Shown here: one piece after another, positions 58,180-64,000 of the stretch
Layout of the letters: every line of letters begins with the position of its first letter
Numbering within the stretch: position 1 is the stretch's first letter
Assembly: GCF_029626145.1 (NCBI RefSeq)
Contig: NZ_JARUBJ010000002.1
Coordinates: forward strand, 3,445,501-3,509,500
DNA length: 64,000 nt
DNA from: Micromonospora sp. WMMD961
Lineage (GTDB): Bacteria; Actinomycetota; Actinomycetes; Mycobacteriales; Micromonosporaceae
Direction: 5' to 3'
Position numbers and translations under genes: made by a program
Notes under the pieces: model-generated
Seen by the model: the letters and a program-made list of their open reading frames with translations, nothing else
Database searches by the model: none
Told to the model about the DNA's origin: nothing

Positions 58180-58848
58180 ATGCCGACCACTCTGATCACC
58201 CCGATGGCGGACCGGAAGCGCCTGGCGCGCCGGCTCGCCGGTACCGGGCGGGGCTTCGCCGAGCAGTACGGCTTTCGGGTGACCAACAACCCGGCGAGTC
58301 TGTTCCAGGTGCTCTACCTCGCGGTGCTGCTGGCCCGCCGGGGTGACTTCCGCCGGGCGTTGGACGGGGCGCGGGCGTTGCGCGACGAGGGGTGGGACAG
58401 CGCCGCGGGGCTGGCCCGTTCGTTGCACGAGGACCGGGTACGGGTGCTGCGCGCCAGCGGTCAGCGAGGCGACGTCGACGCGTTGGCCGCCGTACTGGGT
58501 GACCTGGGTCGCACCGTCGTCGAGCGGTACCGGGGCGATCTGCGCAGGCTGCGGGCGGTGGCGCAGCACGATCCGGCGCGGGAGCGGGCGCTTCTCGCCG
58601 AGCTTCCCGGTGTGGACGACCAGGTGGTCGACCTGTTCCTCCGTGAGGCGCAGGCGCTGTGGCGGGAGGTGGCCCCGGTGGCTGACCGGCGCGCGTTGGC
58701 GGCGGCCCGTCGGCTCGGGCTGGGCAGGTCGGCGGACGATCTGGCCGGCCTGGCCAGTGGAGAGTCGGAGCAGCTTGCCTGGCTGGTGGGGGCGCTGGCG
58801 CGGGTCGATCTTGAGCACCGGTACGCGGAGGTGACGGGCCGATCATGA
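58180..58848 (+). CDS. HhH endonuclease III-like protein
   Basis: 222 residues. The segment ADRKRLARRLAGTGRGFAEQ then YGFRVTNNPASLFQVLYLAVLL and the later helix-hairpin-helix LLAELPGVDDQVVDLFLREAQALW match actinobacterial proteins annotated as endonucleases. No iron-sulfur cysteine cluster and no catalytic Lys of EndoIII is obvious, so enzyme activity is doubtful. ADRRALAAARRLGLG ends the fold. The start may be the ATG at 58180 or at 58204; neither has a good ribosome site. Confidence 0.7.
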   Translation: MPTTLITPMADRKRLARRLAGTGRGFAEQYGFRVTNNPASLFQVLYLAVLLARRGDFRRALDGARALRDEGWDSAAGLARSLHEDRVRVLRASGQRGDVDALAAVLGDLGRTVVERYRGDLRRLRAVAQHDPARERALLAELPGVDDQVVDLFLREAQALWREVAPVADRRALAAARRLGLGRSADDLAGLASGESEQLAWLVGALARVDLEHRYAEVTGRS

Positions 58849-59132
58849 CGTGCCGTGGCCCACACTTCGCCGAATAATGACCGAACGGAGGATGTTCTGT
58901 CGTATGGTTGGTCCCGGCAGTGCTGACCGCTCGGTTCGAGCGGCCATCCACCGCCTGGTGGCGGCACCCGGTTCGGGTGCGGTTCACCGCCTGGGCAGGT
59001 TTGCGTGGCGCCCCGGGTCGCGGTTCGTGACCAGGGGGCGCCCGCCTGTCCCGGCGATCACGTCCAACCCTCGCCCCGTGTCGCCCCCGGGGCCGCCACG
59101 GCCTCTCAGCAGGCCGGGCCGCGCGCAACGGC
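58849..59132. other. Intergenic region, nothing recognised
   Basis: No gene, strong hairpin or repeat that I can support between the endonuclease-like gene and the stop of the DUF1345 gene. Confidence 0.5.
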
Positions 59133-59798
59133 TCAGTGTGCCAGGCCGGCCAGCAGGTTCACCGTCACGGCGATGATGAACGCCCCGAACAGGTACGACA
59201 CCATCGAGTGCCGCAGCACCGTACGACGCATCTCGTTGCTGGTCAGGTTGGTGTCGGAGACCTGGAACGTGGCGCCGATGGTGAACGCGACGTACGCGAA
59301 GTCGGAGTAGCGGGGCGGATCGGGCTGGTTGAAGTTCACCCCGCCGTCCGGGCCGGTGTAGTAGATCCGGGCGTACCGCGCGGCGAACACGGTGTGCACC
59401 ACGAACCAGGAGAGCACCACGCTCAGCACGCCCAGCCCGCTGTGCACTTCGCGGCTCAGGCCGGGAGGCGCGCTCTGCGCGCTGGCCACGACCAGCCCCA
59501 CGGCCAGCAGGCTGGCCAGGCAGGCGACGAGCAGGAGCGCGTCCCGGATCGCCCGGTTCGGGTCCTCGTGCACGGCCAGTTGGGCGGTCCGCTCGGCGTC
59601 CATCGGCCAGAGCTTGAGCCACACCAGTACGAGCCAGCTCAGCGCGCCCACGTCCCAGCCGGCCAGCGCGGCGAGCGGCAGTGGCAGCAGCAGCAAGAAG
59701 GCGCAGCCGGCGATGATGCCGACCACCGCCACCACGGCGAGCTGCCGCGCGGCGGGGAAACGTACCTCCACGGGCCGGGACGGGCCGGTGTGGGTCAT
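59133..59798 (-). CDS. DUF1345 family membrane protein
   Basis: 221 residues with five hydrophobic segments. FVVHTVFAARYARIYYTGPD, FAYVAFTIGATFQVSDTNLTS and MRRTVLRHSMVSYLFGAFIIAVTVNLLAGL are the signature strings of the family. Function unknown. The upstream spacer to the DUF2795 gene is only 42 bases, and both are minus strand, so they are probably one unit. Confidence 0.9.
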   Translation of the reverse strand: MTHTGPSRPVEVRFPAARQLAVVAVVGIIAGCAFLLLLPLPLAALAGWDVGALSWLVLVWLKLWPMDAERTAQLAVHEDPNRAIRDALLLVACLASLLAVGLVVASAQSAPPGLSREVHSGLGVLSVVLSWFVVHTVFAARYARIYYTGPDGGVNFNQPDPPRYSDFAYVAFTIGATFQVSDTNLTSNEMRRTVLRHSMVSYLFGAFIIAVTVNLLAGLAH

Positions 59799-59840
59799 CG
59801 GTGACGGTCCCGTCTCCGGGCGATGGGCGTCACCGCCGGG

Positions 59841-60113
59841 TCAGATGCCGCGCAGGTGCTGCGAGACCCGGTTGTGCTTCTTGTCCCGGGCCTGCTCGGC
59901 GCGTTGGGCGGCGCCCACCTCGGGTGCGGCCTCGATCCCGGCCGACCGGGCGACCTCGGTGCCGTTGGCGTAGTCCACCGGCGGCAGCGCGCGCAGTGCC
60001 TTCAGCACGTCCGGCGGGGCGCCCTCCCGTTCGGCCTCGCGGACCACGTCGTCCTTCTCGGCCGGGTAGTCCAGGCTCGACAGGTACTGCAGGACCTCGG
60101 CGTAGCTCGCCAT
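59841..60113 (-). CDS. DUF2795 family small protein
   Basis: 90 residues. MASYAEVLQYLSSLDYPAEKDDVVREAE then GAPPDVLKALRALPPVDYANGTEVARS is the DUF2795 fold, a small helical domain common in actinobacteria, sometimes duplicated. ATG at 60113 with GGGAG upstream. The C-terminal third is hydrophilic. Upstream of the DUF1345 gene on the same strand. Confidence 0.85.
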   Translation of the reverse strand: MASYAEVLQYLSSLDYPAEKDDVVREAEREGAPPDVLKALRALPPVDYANGTEVARSAGIEAAPEVGAAQRAEQARDKKHNRVSQHLRGI

Positions 60114-60269
60114 GGCAGGGGCTCCCTCGGGCATCGGTGTGGTGACGACCGGCGGCGGTTACCCGCCCGCCGGCCGGTCACGCGCGCCGGAGAGAGGGAA
60201 ACCCCGCCGTTTCCGCCGGGTCGCGGTGGGTAGTCGCAGACGCCGACGCGAGCCCAGAGGGAGTACGCG

Positions 60270-60680
60270 ATGAACTACGACACCTTCATCGACCAGGTTT
60301 CCCAGCGCACCGCGACGTCGTCCGAGCGGGCGGTCGAGCTGACCCGGGCGGTGTTGGAGACGCTCGCCGAGCGGTTGACCGGTGGTGAGGTCCTGGACCT
60401 GGCCGTTCAACTGCCGCAGCCGTTGCAGCTGGTGCTCAAGCCGAGCCCGAGCACCGAACAGGCCGACCGGTTCGGGGCGGCGGAGTTCGTCGCGCGGGTC
60501 GCGTCACGTGCCGGTGTGCAGGAGGCCGCGGCCGACGACGCCGCGCGGGCGGTCTTCACCACCCTGCGCGAGGCGATCACCGGTGGTGAGTTCGACGACG
60601 TGGTGACCCAGTTGCCGCGTGACTACCGGGGCCTGGTCGAGCAGGCGATGGCGCCGGGCGTGATGCTTCGCCGCGCCTGA
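60270..60680 (+). CDS. DUF2267 family protein
   Basis: 136 residues. MNYDTFIDQVSQRTATSSER then AVELTRAVLETLAERLTGGE and LAVQLPQPLQLVL form the first half, and a second, similar half starts at EFVARVASRAGVQEAAADDA and ends VTQLPRDYRGLVEQ. The duplication is typical of DUF2267. ATG with AGAGGGAG upstream. It is divergent from the DUF2795 gene; function unknown. Confidence 0.9.
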   Translation: MNYDTFIDQVSQRTATSSERAVELTRAVLETLAERLTGGEVLDLAVQLPQPLQLVLKPSPSTEQADRFGAAEFVARVASRAGVQEAAADDAARAVFTTLREAITGGEFDDVVTQLPRDYRGLVEQAMAPGVMLRRA

Positions 60681-60772
60681 CAGCGGCTCTTCCGGGTGCA
60701 CACAGCGGTTTACCAGGGCAACCATCGATGTCCCGCTTGGCATGGCGATTCGGCCTGGCCTAACCTTGTCGT

Positions 60773-60870
60773 GCGAGGGGAGTACTTCCCACGAACCATT
60801 CCGGTCAGTACGGCGCGCCCGGCGCGCCTCGGGTGGTTGCCCATCACGTAATGGGTGAAGGAGACCTCGA
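60773..60870 (+). promoter_or_regulatory. Candidate Mn2+ riboswitch (yybP-ykoY class) upstream of terC
   Basis: The leader contains GAGGGGAGTACTTCCC at 60775 onward, the hallmark start of this class, and GGTCAGTACGGCG further on, in the right order, just ahead of a TerC gene, a well-known target. A GC-rich dyad (GGCGCGCCCGGCGCGCC) and a CCCAT/ATGGG stem follow, close to the ribosome site. I cannot fold it here, so boundaries are approximate. Confidence 0.55.
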
Positions 60871-60896
60871 ACATGACGGTGTTCGAGGAGACCCCA

Positions 60897-61922
60897 ATGA
60901 GCGAAGTGTCGTACCTGTCCGCCGCCAGTGACCTGTCGTCGGTCGGCACGCCCACGCTGTGGGCGGTCACGATCATCGGCGTGGTCCTGCTGCTGGTGCT
61001 GGACTTCCTGGTCACCCGCCGCCCGCACGAGGTGTCCATGCGGGAGGCCATCGGCTGGTCGGCGTTCTACGTCGCCCTGCCGCTGGCGTTCGGCGCCTGG
61101 ATCTGGTCCCGCTACGGCTCCGACCAGGGCGTGAAGTACCTCACCGGTTACCTGGTGGAGAAGTCGCTCTCGGTCGACAACCTCTTCGTCTTCATGCTGC
61201 TGCTGGCCGCGTTCGCGGTGCCGGCGGTGCTGGCCCAGCGGGTGCTGCTCTACGGCATCGCCGGCGCGTTGGTGCTGCGGGCCGTCTTCATCGCCCTCGG
61301 CGCGGCCGCGTTGAAGACCCTCGACTTCGCCTTCCTGCTCTTCGCGATCATCCTCCTCGCCACCGCGGCGAAGCTGCTGCGCGACGCCATGTCCGGGCAC
61401 CAGCAGGAAGTCGACATCAACAAGATGCGCTCGGTGAAGCTGCTGCGCAAGGTCATGCCGGTGGTCGACGACTACCACGGCACCAGGATGACCGTCCGGC
61501 AGGGTGCGAAGCGGGCCCTCACCCCGTTCGCCCTGGTGGTGGTCGCCGTACTGGCAACCGACATCGTCTTCGCGGTCGACTCGGTGCCGGCGGTCTACGG
61601 CATCACCGACGACCCGTACCTGGTCTTCGCCACCAACGCGTTCGCCTTGCTCGGCCTGCGCGCGCTCTACTTCGTCCTGCACGCGGCGCTGAGCCGGCTG
61701 GTGCACCTCAGCTACGGCCTGGCCATCATCCTGGCGTTCATCGGCCTCAAGCTCGGTCTGCACTGGGCGCACGGCATCTGGGACAGCGTGCCGCAGATCC
61801 CCACCCTGGCCTCGCTCGGCGTGATCATCGGTGTGCTGGTGGTGGTCACCGTGACCAGCCTGCGCGCCACCCGGGGTGGCGACGTACCCGAGGATCGCGA
61901 GGTCGTCGCGGAACGGCACTGA
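60897..61922 (+). CDS. TerC/Alx family integral membrane protein (probable manganese exporter)
   Basis: 341 residues with about eight to nine helices. The TerC signature is clear: EKSLSVDNLFVFMLLLAAF and, in the second half, ATDIVFAVDSVPAVYGITDDPYLVFATNAFALLGLRALYF; the acidic residues in these helices bind metal in this family. A cytoplasmic loop with HGTRMTVRQGAKRALTPFAL separates the halves. The ATG at 60897 has GAGGAG six bases upstream; ATG at 60873 (AAGGAG nine bases away) is an alternative. A likely Mn2+ riboswitch precedes it. Confidence 0.92.
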   Translation: MSEVSYLSAASDLSSVGTPTLWAVTIIGVVLLLVLDFLVTRRPHEVSMREAIGWSAFYVALPLAFGAWIWSRYGSDQGVKYLTGYLVEKSLSVDNLFVFMLLLAAFAVPAVLAQRVLLYGIAGALVLRAVFIALGAAALKTLDFAFLLFAIILLATAAKLLRDAMSGHQQEVDINKMRSVKLLRKVMPVVDDYHGTRMTVRQGAKRALTPFALVVVAVLATDIVFAVDSVPAVYGITDDPYLVFATNAFALLGLRALYFVLHAALSRLVHLSYGLAIILAFIGLKLGLHWAHGIWDSVPQIPTLASLGVIIGVLVVVTVTSLRATRGGDVPEDREVVAERH

Positions 61923-61998
61923 CCGCGCCGCGCCGCGACGACGAGGGGGTACGCGGGAAAGCTCCCGCACCCACCGGCGCGGGTGGTACGACTGTGCA

Positions 61999-62598
61999 AT
62001 GGGAATCGTGTCACCGGGCTTCCAGGGTCGGCCCCGAACGCAGGAGCCGGCCCTGCCACCCGGTCAGTACCTGACCGAGGACTTTCCGGTGCTCTCGGCC
62101 GGCCCGACGCCCCGAGTGTCCCTGGACACCTGGGAGTTCGTCATCGCCGCCGAGAACGGCAGCGAACACCGGTGGTCGTGGCAGGAGTTGATGGCCCTTC
62201 CACAGGAGACGCCGCAGGTGGACATCCACTGCGTCACCCGCTGGTCCAAGCTCGGCACCACCTGGCAGGGCGTCTCACTGGACACCCTGCTCGCCGACGT
62301 CGACACGGGAGCGCACTTCGCGCTGGCGCACTCCTACGGTGGGTACACCACCAACCTGCCGCTCGACGACCTGCGCGGCGGTCAGGCCTGGGTGGTGCAC
62401 ACCTTCGACGGCGCCCCGCTGCCCGCCGAGCACGGCGGGCCGGCGCGACTGCTGGTGCCCCACCTGTATTTCTGGAAGTCCGCCAAGTGGGTGCGCGGCA
62501 TCCGGCTCAAGACGATGGACGAGCCGGGGTTCTGGGAGACCGCCGGCTACCACGACTACGGCGACCCGTGGCGCGAACAGCGGTACCAGGGTGACTGA
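61999..62598 (+). CDS. Sulfite oxidase-like molybdopterin oxidoreductase (single domain)
   Basis: 199 residues, only the molybdopterin domain. Likely Mo-ligating Cys in VDIHCVTRWSKLGTTWQGVSL (about residue 78), with ALAHSYGGYTTNLPLDDL, HGGPARLLVPHLYFWKSAKW and DEPGFWETAGYHDYGDPWREQ typical of the sulfite-oxidase-like group of actinobacteria. No signal peptide, so cytosolic. TACGAC near 61987-61992 with a short gap to the ATG hints at a leaderless transcript. First gene of a three-gene operon; the next start overlaps its stop by eight bases. Confidence 0.9.
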   Translation: MGIVSPGFQGRPRTQEPALPPGQYLTEDFPVLSAGPTPRVSLDTWEFVIAAENGSEHRWSWQELMALPQETPQVDIHCVTRWSKLGTTWQGVSLDTLLADVDTGAHFALAHSYGGYTTNLPLDDLRGGQAWVVHTFDGAPLPAEHGGPARLLVPHLYFWKSAKWVRGIRLKTMDEPGFWETAGYHDYGDPWREQRYQGD

Positions 62599-63370
62599 GC
62601 GCGCCGTGGCGACGAGCACCCAGCGCCGGACGCCGAACCGTTGGCAGGTGGGCCGGCTGGTGGAGCGTCGGGTGGAGACACCGAGCGCGCAGACCCTGGT
62701 GCTGGAGGTGCCGGACTGGCCGGGGCACCTGCCCGGGCAGCACGTCGACCTGCGGCTCACCGCCCCGGACGGTTACCAGGCTGCCCGGTCGTACTCGATC
62801 GCCGGGCCGGTCGTGGACGGGCCGGGCGGCCCGCGCGTCGAGGTGACCGTCCAACGGGTGCACGACGGCGAAGTGTCCCCGTACCTCATCGACGTCTTCG
62901 GTGAAGGCGACCCGCTGGAGGTCCGCGGACCGCTGGGTGGGTGGTTCATCTGGCGGCCGGAGGAGACCGCACCGGTGCAGCTCGTCGCCGGTGGCTCCGG
63001 CGTCGTGCCGCTGATGGCGATGATCCGGGCCCGGCGGGCGGTGGGCAGCAAGGCGCCGTTCCGGCTGATCTACTCGGTGCGCACGCCCGGCGACGTGATC
63101 TACGCCGACGAGCTGCGTCGCCGGGTCCGCGACGACTTCGGCCTGGATGTCGCGTACGTCTACACCCGCGAGGCGCCCGAGGGCTGGCGCGGTGAGCCGC
63201 ACCGGATCGGGCTGGCGGACGTCAACACGCACGGCTGGCCGCCGGACCTGGAACCGCTCACCTACGTGTGTGGCCCGACCGCGTTCGTGGAGACCGTGGC
63301 CGACCTGCTGGTGGGGCTGGGTCACCCGTCGCGGCGGGTCAAGACCGAACGCTTCGGCCCCACCGGCTGA
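62591..63370 (+). CDS. FAD/NAD(P)-binding oxidoreductase of the ferredoxin-reductase family
   Basis: 259 residues. FAD-binding RSYSIAG (RxYS, about 62-68) and NAD-binding GGSGVVPLMAMIRARR and YVCGPTAFVETV are the FNR-family motifs. There is no ferredoxin domain. It overlaps the molybdoenzyme gene, so it probably supplies or removes electrons for it. Start GTG at 62591 is the first in frame; a GTG at 62606 is possible. Cytosolic. Confidence 0.9.
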   Translation: MTERAVATSTQRRTPNRWQVGRLVERRVETPSAQTLVLEVPDWPGHLPGQHVDLRLTAPDGYQAARSYSIAGPVVDGPGGPRVEVTVQRVHDGEVSPYLIDVFGEGDPLEVRGPLGGWFIWRPEETAPVQLVAGGSGVVPLMAMIRARRAVGSKAPFRLIYSVRTPGDVIYADELRRRVRDDFGLDVAYVYTREAPEGWRGEPHRIGLADVNTHGWPPDLEPLTYVCGPTAFVETVADLLVGLGHPSRRVKTERFGPTG

Positions 63371-63394
63371 CGCACGCCCTGTCGAGGAGATCCG

Positions 63395-63688
63395 ATGACC
63401 GAGATGTCGTACGTGGACGGCAACATGCTCGACGGCCCGATGCGCGAGCTGTTCACCGTCGACCTGAGCAGCGCGATGGGCCGCTGCGAGAACTGCGGGA
63501 TGACCGGCTCGATGGCCAGCCTGCACGTCTACTCGCACGCCCCGGGCCTGGTGGCGCGCTGCCCGTCCTGTGAAGCGGTGATGATGCGACTGGTCCGTGG
63601 GCCCGACCGGGCCTGGCTGGACATGCGCGGCACGACCTTCCTCCAGGTCCCCATGCCGATGCAGCAGCCGTTCTCCGGCCCGCTCTGA
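63395..63688 (+). CDS. DUF6510 family protein with CxxC zinc ribbon
   Basis: 97 residues. YVDGNMLDGPMRELFTVD then CENCGMTG and CPSCEAVMM give a four-Cys zinc-ribbon-like site, ending VRGPDRAWLDMRGTTFLQVP. These features fit the DUF6510 proteins found next to the sulfite-oxidase-like/reductase pair in actinobacteria. ATG with GAGGAG upstream, 24 bases after the reductase stop. A small accessory or electron-transfer partner is plausible. Confidence 0.88.
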   Translation: MTEMSYVDGNMLDGPMRELFTVDLSSAMGRCENCGMTGSMASLHVYSHAPGLVARCPSCEAVMMRLVRGPDRAWLDMRGTTFLQVPMPMQQPFSGPL

Positions 63689-63726
63689 CCGGTCGGTCGC
63701 CCGGCTGCTGACACGCCGTGGGTCCG

Positions 63727-64000
63727 CTACGGCGTCTTCCCGTCGGCCTGGGCGAGGACAGCGCGCACGGCGTCGACCACGGCGGCCGGCTGGTCCTTGT
63801 GGATGTAGTGGCCGCTGTCGGGCACCACGACGTGGATGCCGCGGGGGAAGGCCGTGGCGGTCCGGTCGGCGAGGTCCCCGGCGCGCTGTCGCAGCGCTGG
63901 CGGCTTGCCGCGGGTCGCGGTCAGGATCCTCATCGGCACGTCGGGTGCGGTCGACGTCGCCCGTGCGGCGCGTACCTCTCGGGTGCAGGTGTTGGCGAGG
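63727..64000 (-). CDS. Alpha/beta hydrolase, C-terminal part (N-terminus beyond the window)
   Basis: The frame stays open to the window edge on the minus strand, so only the last 90 residues are visible. RILTATRGKPPALRQRAGDL, then IHVVVPDSGHYIHKDQPAAVVDAVRAVL, has the pattern of the final strand and catalytic His (SGHYIHKDQP) of the alpha/beta hydrolase fold. Substrate unknown. Convergent with the DUF6510 gene. Confidence 0.8.
   Translation of the reverse strand, partial: LANTCTREVRAARATSTAPDVPMRILTATRGKPPALRQRAGDLADRTATAFPRGIHVVVPDSGHYIHKDQPAAVVDAVRAVLAQADGKTP

Noticed and set aside
58850..59176. Open frame between the endonuclease-like and DUF1345 genes
   Set aside because: Pro/Arg-rich translation without motif, and it overlaps the end of the DUF1345 gene.

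Overview
The window is a 64 kb stretch of a very GC-rich actinobacterial chromosome. Codon third positions are almost all G or C, GTG starts are frequent, and several genes appear to be transcribed without a leader. Gene families such as an Rpf/LysM muralytic enzyme behind a c-di-AMP riboswitch, a mycothiol-dependent formaldehyde dehydrogenase, DUF3152, DUF6297 and DUF6510 proteins and a class F sortase fit the family Micromonosporaceae; Micromonospora or a close relative is my best guess, from gene content only. I see no rRNA, tRNA, CRISPR array, transposase or phage gene. The window looks like ordinary chromosome arm with accessory loci rather than an island.

Layout. 0-7 kb: a secreted trypsin-like protease, a DUF3152 metalloprotease-like lipoprotein divergent from an ECF sigma/anti-sigma-like pair, and a large hybrid sensor kinase ending in an RsbW-like domain. 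7-11 kb: a short-chain dehydrogenase (SDR), htpG, and rpf with a Crp-like site and a c-di-AMP riboswitch. 11-16.8 kb: DNA polymerase IV, a glyoxalase-fold (VOC) protein, a WYL regulator, two acetyltransferases, and a TetR repressor divergent from an O-methyltransferase across a 24-bp perfect palindrome. 16.8-20.9 kb: a glutamate-synthase-like flavoenzyme, a Tat-exported amidase, and a membrane protein with a repeat tail rich in threonine motifs. 21-28.6 kb: an MFS transporter behind a possible leader-peptide attenuator, VOC and SRPBCC proteins, a YchJ protein, an MBL hydrolase, a CorA transporter, a class F sortase with a wall-protein-like neighbour, and an ArsR-SRPBCC fusion. 28.7-36 kb: MFS exporter, lycopene cyclase, RNase HI, a pentapeptide-repeat protein, SDR, MBL, and a secreted PHB-depolymerase-like esterase.

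36.1-44.2 kb is the most unusual block. Up to six minus-strand genes run as one tightly packed unit: a degenerate ABC ATPase, a Tat-exported solute-binding lipoprotein, a double-length (MalF-MalG-like) permease, and a membrane-anchored STAND/TPR protein, each start overlapping the previous stop by four bases. An intact ABC ATPase and a DUF6297 membrane protein follow. Both the first ATPase and the STAND protein lack the P-loop lysine.

44.4-51.2 kb: a Baeyer-Villiger-type monooxygenase with an SDR, LtrA and DoxX-like membrane proteins, mycothiol-linked formaldehyde dehydrogenase plus an MBL hydrolase, a VOC protein, and a C-terminal remnant of a DUF3626 gene. 51.2-55.7 kb: two paralogous secreted lysozyme-like proteins, each preceded by GGAAT-N18-GTT promoters of the SigR/SigH type (one copy for the first, three for the second), with an alpha/beta hydrolase and a MazG-like protein between them. 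56-64 kb: a membrane protein, pirin, an HhH endonuclease-like protein, DUF1345, DUF2795 and DUF2267 proteins, TerC behind a candidate Mn2+ riboswitch, and a sulfite-oxidase-like/flavin reductase/DUF6510 operon, ending in a truncated alpha/beta hydrolase.

Regulation is unusually readable here: an ECF promoter pair with matching motifs, TetR and ArsR operators, a Crp-type site stacked on a riboswitch, leaderless promoters, and strong intrinsic hairpins after many genes. All family calls are from recognition of motifs, not from database searches.
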